Of a DNA stretch of 34,815 bases, positions 8,447-16,168 are shown piece after piece. Numbering within the stretch: the stretch's first letter is position 1; each line of letters begins with the position of its first letter. The stretch covers positions 4,882 through 39,696 of the forward strand of contig DHJK01000169.1 in NCBI GenBank assembly GCA_002404295.1, given 5' to 3'. Made by a program: the position numbers and the translations under genes. The notes under the pieces are model-generated. The model made no database searches, had not been told where the DNA came from, and was given only the letters and a program-made list of their open reading frames with translations. This DNA is from Legionellales bacterium UBA4722. Lineage in GTDB: Bacteria; Pseudomonadota; Gammaproteobacteria; DSM-16500.

Positions 8447-9034
8447 ATGTCGCATGACCGCGCATTCGATAGAAGAGCTCAACCAGGTACGTTGGGATCG
8501 GAAATGAGGAAGCTTTTTCAAGAGATGCAGGGAAGAATCGAAAATCTACAAGAGATGCTTACTTATGCGTCTGCTCAAGGTAAGACTGAAATAGTTAAGC
8601 ACTTAAATAATGTATTAGAATCTTTCAATGAATTAGAAAAAAGATATCGCAGTGGCGAAGTCATGAATGATATAAAAAAAGCATCTTATATGAAAGCCTC
8701 TCCTGCTGTCGATAAAACAATTGAAAAAATAAGGTCGTCTTTGAAAGCGGCAGATAAAGAGATGAATGAGGAAAACACAGAAGCAAAAGCAGAGATGAGG
8801 GATATTCGTAGTTTATTGAAAACAAGCACTGAGCAGGTTGTGAATGAACACTTTATTGATTTTTCTTCTCCACGCAATAAATTTGTAGCACTTGTTGATA
8901 AAATAGATAATTTTGAAAAAATGCATAAAACTAAAAATGCAAAAAATACATCTCAGTTTTTTACATCTCAGCCTAAAGCTAATGAGGAATTTCCACAAAA
9001 TATTCCTGTGGCAAAGTTTAAATCTAATAAATAG
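8447..9034 (+). CDS. Unrecognised helical/coiled-coil protein
   Basis: No family was recognised for this 195-residue protein. It is highly charged and predicted almost wholly helical, with likely coiled-coil at about 17-60 (MRKLFQEMQGRIENLQEML) and 70-125. There is no signal peptide or membrane segment. The tail (about 160-195) is low-complexity and basic at the end (VAKFKSNK), preceded by a small acidic patch (NEEF). GAGGT 7 bases before the ATG supports the start. It is 11 bases ahead of the kinase-like gene and almost certainly co-transcribed, so a partner, adaptor or chaperone role is possible. A secreted effector is an alternative; the sequence alone does not decide it. Confidence 0.75.
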   Translation: MSHDRAFDRRAQPGTLGSEMRKLFQEMQGRIENLQEMLTYASAQGKTEIVKHLNNVLESFNELEKRYRSGEVMNDIKKASYMKASPAVDKTIEKIRSSLKAADKEMNEENTEAKAEMRDIRSLLKTSTEQVVNEHFIDFSSPRNKFVALVDKIDNFEKMHKTKNAKNTSQFFTSQPKANEEFPQNIPVAKFKSNK

Positions 9035-9045
9035 GAACAGTTATA

Positions 9046-10491
9046 ATGCCGATGCTTGATCGTATTGTGGGAGGCTCAATACTAGGAAATAAAAGCGATG
9101 CAATTATTCTAACGAAAGTAGCTGATGCAATACACAGGCCTAATGAACAAGCTATTTATGAAGATGAGCAACATAATAAATGGTATGTTAAAAAAGTGGA
9201 TGAGCCCTTCGCAACACAAGAAACCTTAGCTGCAGATTATTTTCGTTTCTTAACAGGAAAAGATTTGTCTCCTGAGTTGAGAGTACTTTCTGTAGGCGAC
9301 CAATGCTATGTTATTTCACAGTATAATACTAACTTACTCGAAATTACCCCTGATAATATTCCAAAGAACATTGATTATGCCATAATAGCAAGTTATGTTA
9401 TTTCAGATGGCGATTGTAAATTAGAAAATGTCAAATTATGTGGTGAAAGTGCATTTAGAATTGATTTTGGTGGCGCATTACATGAAAAAGATCCTCAAAA
9501 TTTGAATCCATTTGCTTCGGCTATAGGTGACCTACGCATCAATTTTGATCCTCTTGTTGTTAAGAAGTCTGGTCGCTTCACTCCGATGCAATTTATAAAT
9601 TCTGCGAGAAAAATGTGTTCCATAAAACCAGATGATTATAACTGGGCATCGTGGGATTCAGCAGCAAAAAAAGCTAACATTGATTTGGATGAAATTAAGC
9701 TATCAATACAAAGCCGTACCCGTTTATTAGCGGCGCGAGTTACTTCAGAAAAAAGGGCATCTGAAGTGAAAGTAGAAAAATTTAATCCTAAATCAAATTT
9801 GCTAGAATTTTATACTCTTTTAGAGAAGGAAAAAGAGCAAAATGATTTTATTATATTTCCAATTTCACCCGAAGAATTAGCAAGAGAGCATTGTGATTTT
9901 TTTGAAAAACAGTCGAAACATCTCGCTATTTATTTAGATCGTATTGCTATTGCAAAACAGCGGATTAAATTGTATGAAGACGCAAAAGCGTTTATTGCGA
10001 TTAAGCAACCCAGTGAAAATGAATACAAATTTATAGCGTTATCAAAGTCCATGAATATGGAAAAAGAACTTGCCGATCATATGACCTCAAAAAAATCCAG
10101 CCAAAGTTTAGCTCCTCATGCTGTATTATTGGGCTCATCTACTGTATCAAAATCGGATTCGACCAAACAAGTAGATCTACAATTGTTGAATTCCATCCTT
10201 GTAGCTTATGAAAGCAAGGAAGATAAAGAAAAAAAGATCATCACTATCGTATTGCCAAATGATGGTAGTTTATCAGCTAAGGCGAAATTAAAAATATGTG
10301 ATGAATTTAATTTATTAATCAAAAATAGTGATCCTAAACAAGCTAGCGTAGCAGTTTTTGATGCCACAGCAAGTACGATCAGGATAACAAACTGCAGTTT
10401 AAAAGAATTATTGGCCGTGACTAATATAGCTAAACCTCAAAAAATAGATCCATTGGTGCGGCGACAAGGTATGCAGGGTAGACAGTTATAA
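9046..10491 (+). CDS. Putative kinase-fold protein (PI3/4-kinase or HipA-like motifs)
   Basis: This 481-residue protein has no clear family name, but residues 1-145 carry an atypical kinase signature in order: KWYVKKV (Lys49/50) as ATP-binding lysine, ETLAADYFRFL (Glu59) as helix-C glutamate, YVISQY as hinge, SDGDCKLENV with catalytic Asp123 and Asn128, then FRIDFGGAL with Asp140 of the DFG. The D-x4-N spacing of 5 and N-to-DFG spacing of 12 are close to PI3-kinases (5 and 13). Residues 145-480 are mostly helical, charged and unassigned. There is no signal peptide or membrane segment. AGGAA at 9033-9037, overlapping the upstream stop, is the ribosome-binding site. In Legionellales such orphan kinases are often Dot/Icm effectors; that is inference here. 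Confidence 0.72.
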   Translation: MPMLDRIVGGSILGNKSDAIILTKVADAIHRPNEQAIYEDEQHNKWYVKKVDEPFATQETLAADYFRFLTGKDLSPELRVLSVGDQCYVISQYNTNLLEITPDNIPKNIDYAIIASYVISDGDCKLENVKLCGESAFRIDFGGALHEKDPQNLNPFASAIGDLRINFDPLVVKKSGRFTPMQFINSARKMCSIKPDDYNWASWDSAAKKANIDLDEIKLSIQSRTRLLAARVTSEKRASEVKVEKFNPKSNLLEFYTLLEKEKEQNDFIIFPISPEELAREHCDFFEKQSKHLAIYLDRIAIAKQRIKLYEDAKAFIAIKQPSENEYKFIALSKSMNMEKELADHMTSKKSSQSLAPHAVLLGSSTVSKSDSTKQVDLQLLNSILVAYESKEDKEKKIITIVLPNDGSLSAKAKLKICDEFNLLIKNSDPKQASVAVFDATASTIRITNCSLKELLAVTNIAKPQKIDPLVRRQGMQGRQL

Positions 10492-10523
10492 ACTTAAACA
10501 ATAGTAACTGCTCACCCTACAGC

Positions 10524-10636
10524 CGTCATTGCGAGCGTGAGCGAAGCAACCTAGTCTTTTCAGAGTTGACTAGAAGCATTTAAGCTCTAAAGTAACGCTG
10601 AAAGACTAGGTTGCTTCGCTCACGCTCGCAATGACG
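10524..10636. repeat. Family C inverted repeat, copy 1
   Basis: The left arm 10524-10563 (CGTCATTGCGAGCGTGAGCG, then AAGCAACCTAGTC) and right arm 10598-10636 are perfect reverse complements apart from one extra T. A 34-bp spacer separates them. It lies exactly between two convergent genes, where the hairpin could terminate transcription from both sides. Read outward-in, each arm encodes VIASVSEAT followed by TAG. The second copy is at 20948-21049. Confidence 0.88.
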
Positions 10637-10657
10637 ATGCTGTTATAATGTGGGTTG

Positions 10658-11065
10658 TTATTTTTTCTTTAACTTTGCCCGTTCTAGCGCTGCAAGAATA
10701 TACGCTTTTTTATCACCCGCTAAATTATTTTTCATGTCTATTTGAATTTGAATCGATTGTTCTTTCCCAAGCCGCACCTCACGTACTTGATAACGCTTTT
10801 TGAAATTATCCGCTCTTTGCCTTCGAACAACTTTGTCTTCCAGTTCTCCCATCATCGGCACCATGTCAATACAATCCACCGGGCAAGGTGCAATACACAA
10901 CTTACAACCAATGCATTCATCTGCAATAACTGTATGCATGAAGGTTGAACTCCCTAAAATAGCATCGGCAGGACATGCTTGAATGCATTTAGTGCAACCA
11001 ATGCATTCATCTTCGCGAATAACAGCTAGCATAGGGAGCTTTGAGTTATGCGTCTTGGGCTGCAT
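10658..11065 (-). CDS. RsxB/RnfB-like 2[4Fe-4S] ferredoxin, short form
   Basis: This 135-residue protein has two classic 4Fe-4S motifs, CIGCTKCIQACP (about 22-33) and CIGCKLCIAPCP (about 52-63), then a lysine-rich tail. The ferredoxin part is like RsxB/RnfB, but the N-terminal membrane anchor and extra Fe-S domain of full RsxB (about 190 aa) are missing, and no other rnf/rsx genes are present. It is therefore probably a soluble electron carrier. The frame overlaps the metG 3' end by 20 bases. The internal ATG at 11032 (MLAVIREDECIGC) lies 14 bases beyond the metG stop and is an equally plausible start; neither has a strong ribosome-binding site, so coupling to metG is likely. Confidence 0.85.
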   Translation of the reverse strand: MQPKTHNSKLPMLAVIREDECIGCTKCIQACPADAILGSSTFMHTVIADECIGCKLCIAPCPVDCIDMVPMMGELEDKVVRRQRADNFKKRYQVREVRLGKEQSIQIQIDMKNNLAGDKKAYILAALERAKLKKK

Positions 11066-12698
11066 GTTTCATCGCATCAATTTGTGTTTTTTCCAAGCGC
11101 TGTGCGAGCGGTTGAAAAAGCTGTATAGAATGATTGAGTAACGGCTTATTTTTATCCGACCATTTTAAAGGAGATACAATCAGAAATGCCTCTACTTTTT
11201 GCGCAATAGCAGGCAGTACAGGTTTCAAATAAATCGCAAGTAAACGAAATAAATTAATGCCTAACGTACAAACAGCCTGCGTCTCCTGCTGTAATTCAGG
11301 ATTTTTAATCATCGCCCAAGGCTTGCATTCATCAATATATTGATTAGCACGATCCGCTAATGCCATGATTTGCCGCGTCACTTGGTTAAAATCACGCGCT
11401 TCATATTTCAGAGCTATACTATCGCCTTCCTTAACAAAGGTTTCATATAATTCAGGCTTTGACATTTTTTTTGCTAACTTCCCATCAAAATTCTTATTGA
11501 TGAAGCTCGCGCAGCGGCTGGCAATATTCACAAATTTACCCACCAAATCAGAATTAACTCGCTGAGTAAAATCATCAAAGTTGATATCCATATCTTCAAT
11601 TTGATCATTGAATTTAGTTGCGAGATAATAACGAAAATATTCAGGTTGCAAATGTTCAAGATAAGTCTGCGCTTTAATATAAGTGCCGCGCGACTTAGAC
11701 ATTTTAAAACCGTCAATCGTTAAAAAACCATGGCAGAATATGGCAGTAGGCGTACGTAAATCCGCACCACTCAAAACCGCTGGCCAAAATAAAGTATGAA
11801 AATAAAGTATATCCTTGCCAATAAAATGATAAAGCTCAGTCTTGCTATCATTTTCCCAATAATGAGAAAATTTATAGTCTGGATGACGTTCTGCGAAGTT
11901 TTGAAAGCTTGCGATATAGCCAACGGGTGCATCGAGCCAGCAATAAAAATATTTATTCTCTTCACCTGGAATTTTAAATCCAAAGTAGGGCGCATCCCTA
12001 GAGATGTCCCAATCTTGTAAACCCACAGTAAACCACTCATCCAATTTTTTTGTAACCTGTGCTTGCAAATGCCCGTTACGCGTCCATTCATGTAATTGAG
12101 TTTTGAAATTTTGCAACTTAAAAAAGTAATGCTCCGATTCTTTTTCTATAGGTTTAGCGCCCGATAAAGTAGAGTAAGGATTTTTTAATTCAGTAGGCGT
12201 ATACGTTGCACCACAAGATTCACAATTATCACCATATTGATCTTGCGCACCACATCGCGGACACTCGCCTTTAACGTAACGGTCAGGCAAAAACATTTCT
12301 TTCTCAGGATCATATGCCTGCTTGATAATACGCTTACTAATATTATCTTTTTCTACATGACGCTTAAAAATCATGTCGACCAATGCTTGATTTTCACTAG
12401 AATGCGTCGTGTGATAATTATCTAATTCAACCAAAAACCCTTTAATATTTTCCGCATGCTCTGCTCGAAATTGCTCCACTAACTTTTCAGGCGCGATCCC
12501 AAGTTTCTCCGCCTGAATCATAATAGGCGTACCATGCCCATCACACCCACAAATAAACAAACAATCCGCATCCCGCATTTTCTGGAAACGTACCCAGATA
12601 TCTGTTTGGATAAACCCGGCCAAATGACCAAGATGCAAAGAACCATTTGCATAAGGCAAGGCATAAGTGACAAGCATTTTACGTTTTTTATGTAACAT
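11046..12698 (-). CDS. metG: Methionine--tRNA ligase
   Basis: This is a class I aminoacyl-tRNA synthetase that charges tRNA-Met. The HIGH-type motif is HLGH in ANGSLHLGHLAGF, followed by the methionine pocket DGHGTP. The zinc knuckle is CPRCGAQDQYGDNCESCG (about 145-162), and the KMSKS loop is GFKMSKSRGT. At 550 residues it lacks the C-terminal EMAP-like tRNA-binding domain of the 677-residue E. coli enzyme, so it is a short form complete through the anticodon-binding helices. It is downstream of rpoS on the same strand but separated from it by a 240-bp hairpin element. An alternative start at residue 8 (MLVTYALPYANG) is possible. Confidence 0.97.
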   Translation of the reverse strand: MLHKKRKMLVTYALPYANGSLHLGHLAGFIQTDIWVRFQKMRDADCLFICGCDGHGTPIMIQAEKLGIAPEKLVEQFRAEHAENIKGFLVELDNYHTTHSSENQALVDMIFKRHVEKDNISKRIIKQAYDPEKEMFLPDRYVKGECPRCGAQDQYGDNCESCGATYTPTELKNPYSTLSGAKPIEKESEHYFFKLQNFKTQLHEWTRNGHLQAQVTKKLDEWFTVGLQDWDISRDAPYFGFKIPGEENKYFYCWLDAPVGYIASFQNFAERHPDYKFSHYWENDSKTELYHFIGKDILYFHTLFWPAVLSGADLRTPTAIFCHGFLTIDGFKMSKSRGTYIKAQTYLEHLQPEYFRYYLATKFNDQIEDMDINFDDFTQRVNSDLVGKFVNIASRCASFINKNFDGKLAKKMSKPELYETFVKEGDSIALKYEARDFNQVTRQIMALADRANQYIDECKPWAMIKNPELQQETQAVCTLGINLFRLLAIYLKPVLPAIAQKVEAFLIVSPLKWSDKNKPLLNHSIQLFQPLAQRLEKTQIDAMKHAAQDA

Positions 12699-12808
12699 AG
12701 AGCCCTTTATGATAATTTGCTTTTAGATGGGGGATTATAACCTGTAGGTGGTAAATTAAGCAAAAAATAGCGATAAAGACCAGCGTTAACAGAAAATCAT
12801 TAATTAAC

Positions 12809-13050
12809 AAAAAATAGCCCTGCGTTTATAAAGAGACGTCGAGAATGGCCCTAATATACCTCCACTCTTTACACCTGTAATAACTCTGCGATTCAGTTAA
12901 GGGGTCAGGGGGTTAATGCAGGCGAGTCGTTGCCATGGATGGCAACACAAACGACATGGATGTTGTGTTTCGAGCCAGCATTAACCCCCTGACCCCTTAA
13001 CTTAATCGCAGCCCCTGCCCCATCTCTTGCTTTTCGCCAACAAAATTCTC
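12809..13050. repeat. Family D composite hairpin element, copy 1
   Basis: The core stem pairs 12886-12919 with 12978-13011 (34 bp, one mismatch) and begins CTGCGATT. Within the 58-base loop lie a TTGCCATGGATGGCAA palindrome (12930-12945) and a CACAA/TTGTG pair. The flanks are also conserved with copy 2 at 26088-26335: AAAGAGACGTCGAG with a second small hairpin on the left, and a CTGCCCC...CTTTTGCTTT-like tail on the right. The 368-bp rpoS-metG gap holds only this element. There is no coding potential. It may be a mobile palindromic repeat or a structured RNA. Confidence 0.88.
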
Positions 13051-13066
13051 ATAACCTTAAAAAAAC

Positions 13067-14197
13067 CTAACTATCCTTCGTAATCCCCTTATGATTCATC
13101 AATTCCCTCAACGCCCTCAGCGCATTCATCTGAATCTGCCTAACCCTCTCCCGCGTCAACCCAATCCCCACCCCCGTTTCCTCCAAGGTCTCCCGCTCAA
13201 ACCCCATCAACCCAAACCGCCTACACAACACTTCCCGTTGCTTATCAGGCAATTCAAGCAAACAACCCTCAATATCATGCGTAAGATGCTCATCCTCCAA
13301 TAAATCAGAAGGATCCGTTTTATGTTTATCCGCAATCGACTCCACAAGCGGCCTACCCGTCTCTGTTTCATTGCCAATTAAGATGTCTAATGAAATCATA
13401 TGCTCATTCAGTTCCATCATCTCTTTGACTTCATCCACCGATTTATCAATTTTTGCAGCAATTTCTTGATAACTTGCTTCGTGATTTTCTGTGCGCATGA
13501 TTTCACGTGCAGCCGCTAAACAGCTATTGAGTTCACGTATCACATGAATAGGTAATCGAATAGTGCGACTCTGATTCATAATCGCGCGTTCGATAGTCTG
13601 TCTGATCCACCAAGTAGCATACGTTGAAAAGCGAAACCCACGAGCAGGATCATATTTTTCAACAGCACGTAACAGACCCAAATTACCTTCTTCAATTAAA
13701 TCCAGAAACTCAAGCCCCCGGTTATAATAATGACGTGCAATTTTCACAACTAGACGTAAATTACTTTTTATCATCGTTGCACGCGCTGCTTTGTTACCTT
13801 TTTGAATGAGTCGTGCGTAATGGATTTCTTCTTCAAAAGAAAGAAGAGGGGAGTAACCAATTTCGGCGAGGTAAATTTGCGTTGGATCAGTAGACTGATT
13901 GATTCCCGCCATGGCGTAATTTTTTAATTCCATTTCCTCATGTTCAATGAGCACAGGTAATAATTCTGTAGAATTTGGTTTTTTACCTTTTTTTTCGGCT
14001 TTAGGTTTTATGCGGATATTTTTTTTCTTTTCGACTTTGAGTGCTTTTTTGATGGGGGTTTTCTTTTTAGTTATAAGCTTTTTTTTGACATTCTTTTTCT
14101 TTAAGGCCCTAGGCTTTTTCTTTATGTCTGTTTTCTTTTTTAAAGATTTAGGAGATACGCGCGCGCGTTTATCTTCCTGTTTTCTTTTAGTAGACAT
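13067..14197 (-). CDS. rpoS: RNA polymerase sigma factor RpoS with lysine-rich N-terminal tail
   Basis: This is the stationary-phase/stress sigma factor. Conserved parts run from TQIYLAEIGYSPLLSFEEE (region 1.2, about 106-124) through NLRLVVKIARHYYNRGLEFL (2.1), GFRFSTYATWWIRQTIERAI (2.3-2.4), RTIRLPIHVIRELN (3.0) to the helix-turn-helix GLTRERVRQIQMNALRALR. RTIRLPIHVI separates it from RpoD. Length is 376 against about 330 in E. coli. The excess is a tail of about 75 residues with 31 Lys and 5 Arg (KKK clusters), where E. coli RpoS is acidic. AAGGA 7 bases upstream supports this start. It follows nlpD, whose gene usually contains an rpoS promoter. The last ~250 coding bases use unusual G-ending codons. 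Confidence 0.96.
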   Translation of the reverse strand: MSTKRKQEDKRARVSPKSLKKKTDIKKKPRALKKKNVKKKLITKKKTPIKKALKVEKKKNIRIKPKAEKKGKKPNSTELLPVLIEHEEMELKNYAMAGINQSTDPTQIYLAEIGYSPLLSFEEEIHYARLIQKGNKAARATMIKSNLRLVVKIARHYYNRGLEFLDLIEEGNLGLLRAVEKYDPARGFRFSTYATWWIRQTIERAIMNQSRTIRLPIHVIRELNSCLAAAREIMRTENHEASYQEIAAKIDKSVDEVKEMMELNEHMISLDILIGNETETGRPLVESIADKHKTDPSDLLEDEHLTHDIEGCLLELPDKQREVLCRRFGLMGFERETLEETGVGIGLTRERVRQIQMNALRALRELMNHKGITKDS

Positions 14198-14255
14198 TCC
14201 TGAATCCTTTAGAAATGGCGGGATAGAGAGGCTCTACCCCTATTAGAGCATTATA

Positions 14256-15026
14256 TTAGACTTTGCGCGTTAAATAAATTAGTGGATTTACTGGCTGTCC
14301 ATTGCGGCGTATTTCAAAATGCAGCAGCGTGCGTCTTGCGCCAGTATTGCCCATTTCAGCTATTTCTTGCCCCCTTCTTACCCACTCACCTTCTTTTACC
14401 AAGAGTTTCTTGTTATGCGCGTATGCAGATAAAAATTTACTATTGTGTTTAATAATAATTAAATTCCCATAACCGCGCAAACCATGCCCACTATAAACGA
14501 CTTTGCCAGCCGCGGCAGCAAAAACAGGGTCGCCTGAATAACCGCTAATATTAATTCCCTTATTCACAGACGAAAAAGTGCCAATGATCTGTCCGCGTAC
14601 AGGCCAACTCCAAAAAGAAATGATCGTATTGGGTTCTCGTTCACGGGGCTGTGGTGCTATTGGTAAGGACTTGTTCTTTGCGGGAAGAGTAATTTGAGTG
14701 ACGGGTTTACTAATACGTACAGTGATTGGCGGATTTAATTTTTTCAAAGACACATTTTTTGTTAAATAAATCACCTGGCCTTTTTGTATATGATAAGGAG
14801 GTGTTAAATGGTTACGTTGTGCTAAATCACGATAATCCATGCCAAAACGCCATGCGATCGAGTAGAGCGTTTCTCCAGCTCCCACGTGATAGATACCATT
14901 CTTAGGCAGAGATTCAATGGTATTAACGTCACTGACAGGTGCATAGTCAGTTCGACTAGCGCAGGCCGTTAATCCCACAGCAAGCAAAAAAAGAATACTT
15001 ATTTTAGCAATGAATCCTGCCATCAC
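14256..15026 (-). CDS. nlpD: NlpD-like LysM/LytM lipoprotein, amidase activator
   Basis: This 256-residue envelope protein activates septal amidase (AmiC in E. coli) during cell separation. The signal peptide ends in lipobox LTAC, with Cys22 as lipidation site. A LysM domain (about 44-90, YHVGAGETLYSIAWRFGMDY) binds peptidoglycan. A C-terminal M23/LytM domain (about 150-253) has lost the zinc ligands: NISGYSGDP replaces the H-x3-D region, and LHFEIR keeps only the second His, so it is a non-catalytic activator. The start is GTG 15026 (AGGA 7 bases upstream) or the adjacent ATG 15023. It is 4 bases after surE and ahead of rpoS, the conserved order. Confidence 0.94.
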   Translation of the reverse strand: MMAGFIAKISILFLLAVGLTACASRTDYAPVSDVNTIESLPKNGIYHVGAGETLYSIAWRFGMDYRDLAQRNHLTPPYHIQKGQVIYLTKNVSLKKLNPPITVRISKPVTQITLPAKNKSLPIAPQPREREPNTIISFWSWPVRGQIIGTFSSVNKGINISGYSGDPVFAAAAGKVVYSGHGLRGYGNLIIIKHNSKFLSAYAHNKKLLVKEGEWVRRGQEIAEMGNTGARRTLLHFEIRRNGQPVNPLIYLTRKV

Positions 15027-15030
15027 TTTA

Positions 15031-15786
15031 TCATCCTATATTAATTGCTTTAACCCAGCCTGATAATTGTTCAAAAACTTCATAATGAGTCAAATCCAGT
15101 TGCAAAGGCGTAATAGAAGCAAAACCTGAATTGACTGCATGAAAATCTGTGCCAGGACCCGCATCTTGTTCCGGCCCTGGTTGACCTATCCAATAAATGC
15201 GGCGACCACGTGGATCAACCGTTTTAATGGTGGGCTCTGCAATATGTCGCGTGCCCAAACGTGTGACTTGAATACCTCTTAATTCCTCTAAGGGGAGATC
15301 AGGCACATTCACATTTAAAATGGTATTTTTAGGTAAAGGGTCTTTTTCTAAACGGATGACTAAGAGTTTAGCAATGTGTGCGGCTGTTGCATAATGTAGA
15401 CACTTTGGACCTGCAAGTGACACCGCAATGGAGGATACACCTAGAAAACGCCCTTCCATGGCTGCTGCAACAGTGCCTGAGTAAAGTACGTCATCGCTTA
15501 AGTTTGTGCCTTCATTGATGCCAGATACCACCATATTAGGCATTTCTTTGAGTAAACCAGTCACTGCAATATGAACGCAATCGGTGGGTGTGCCATTCAC
15601 ACTATAAAAACCATTCGTGGCCGTTGTAACGCGTAATGGGTTGACTAAAGACAACGAGTTACTAGCACCGCTGCGGTTACGATCGGGTGCCACGACAGTC
15701 ACTTCAGCAATTTCACCTAAGCTTTTGGCTAAAGCAGCCAAGCCTGGAGCTAAAACACCGTCATCGTTGCTGATTAATATTCTCAT
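15031..15786 (-). CDS. surE: 5'/3'-nucleotidase SurE
   Basis: This 251-residue metal-dependent nucleoside monophosphate phosphatase is linked to stationary-phase survival. It begins MRILISNDDGVLAPGL with the Asp8-Asp9 metal site. Further conserved motifs are DRNRSGASNSL (about 36-46), the metal-binding Asn in VSGINEGTNL, and YSGTVAAAMEG. Length equals the family norm (~250). It lies 9 bases after ftsB and 4 before nlpD in one co-directional run. pcm, which commonly sits between surE and nlpD, is absent. Confidence 0.97.
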   Translation of the reverse strand: MRILISNDDGVLAPGLAALAKSLGEIAEVTVVAPDRNRSGASNSLSLVNPLRVTTATNGFYSVNGTPTDCVHIAVTGLLKEMPNMVVSGINEGTNLSDDVLYSGTVAAAMEGRFLGVSSIAVSLAGPKCLHYATAAHIAKLLVIRLEKDPLPKNTILNVNVPDLPLEELRGIQVTRLGTRHIAEPTIKTVDPRGRRIYWIGQPGPEQDAGPGTDFHAVNSGFASITPLQLDLTHYEVFEQLSGWVKAINIG

Positions 15787-15795
15787 TAAATTCCC

Positions 15796-16089
15796 TTACT
15801 TCATGACCTGGTAAAAGGTTTCATCTTTTTTTATCATGCCTAATTCTTGTCTGGCACGCGATTCTATAGCATCTTGATTACGCTGTAGATAGTGTACTTG
15901 ATGTAGCAATTCTTCGTTCTGCTTTTTTAACGTATTGTTTATTTCTGCTTGGATTGCGAATTGTTTTTTTAAAGCGACTTTATCTTTTATGCCACCGGTG
16001 CCATACCAAAGCTTGTATTGCAAGAATACTAAAAGCACTATCATTATAACGGACAGTAATTTAAATTGAATATGGCCTGATTGAGTCAC
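15796..16089 (-). CDS. ftsB: Cell division protein FtsB
   Basis: This 97-residue bitopic divisome protein partners FtsL and FtsQ and activates septal synthesis by FtsW/FtsI. It has one membrane helix (about 12-27, LLSVIMIVLLVFLQYKLWYG) and a periplasmic coiled-coil (about 38-75, LKKQFAIQAEINNTLKKQNE), then ESRARQELGMIKKDE, which is the typical FtsB end. It lies 79 bp after eno, as in many gammaproteobacteria, but is then followed by surE rather than by ispD. Confidence 0.94.
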   Translation of the reverse strand: MTQSGHIQFKLLSVIMIVLLVFLQYKLWYGTGGIKDKVALKKQFAIQAEINNTLKKQNEELLHQVHYLQRNQDAIESRARQELGMIKKDETFYQVMK

Positions 16090-16168
16090 TTTTATTACCT
16101 TTTAATTTGTAACTAAATTTCCCTGCTCTAATCGTACCTGCGCCCTCAGCTCACGCTAAGTAGCTGCT

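Noticed and set aside
12886..13011. Family D element as a simple Rho-independent terminator
   Set aside because: The stem is long enough, but no T-run follows on either strand, and the conserved loop and flanks go beyond a terminator.
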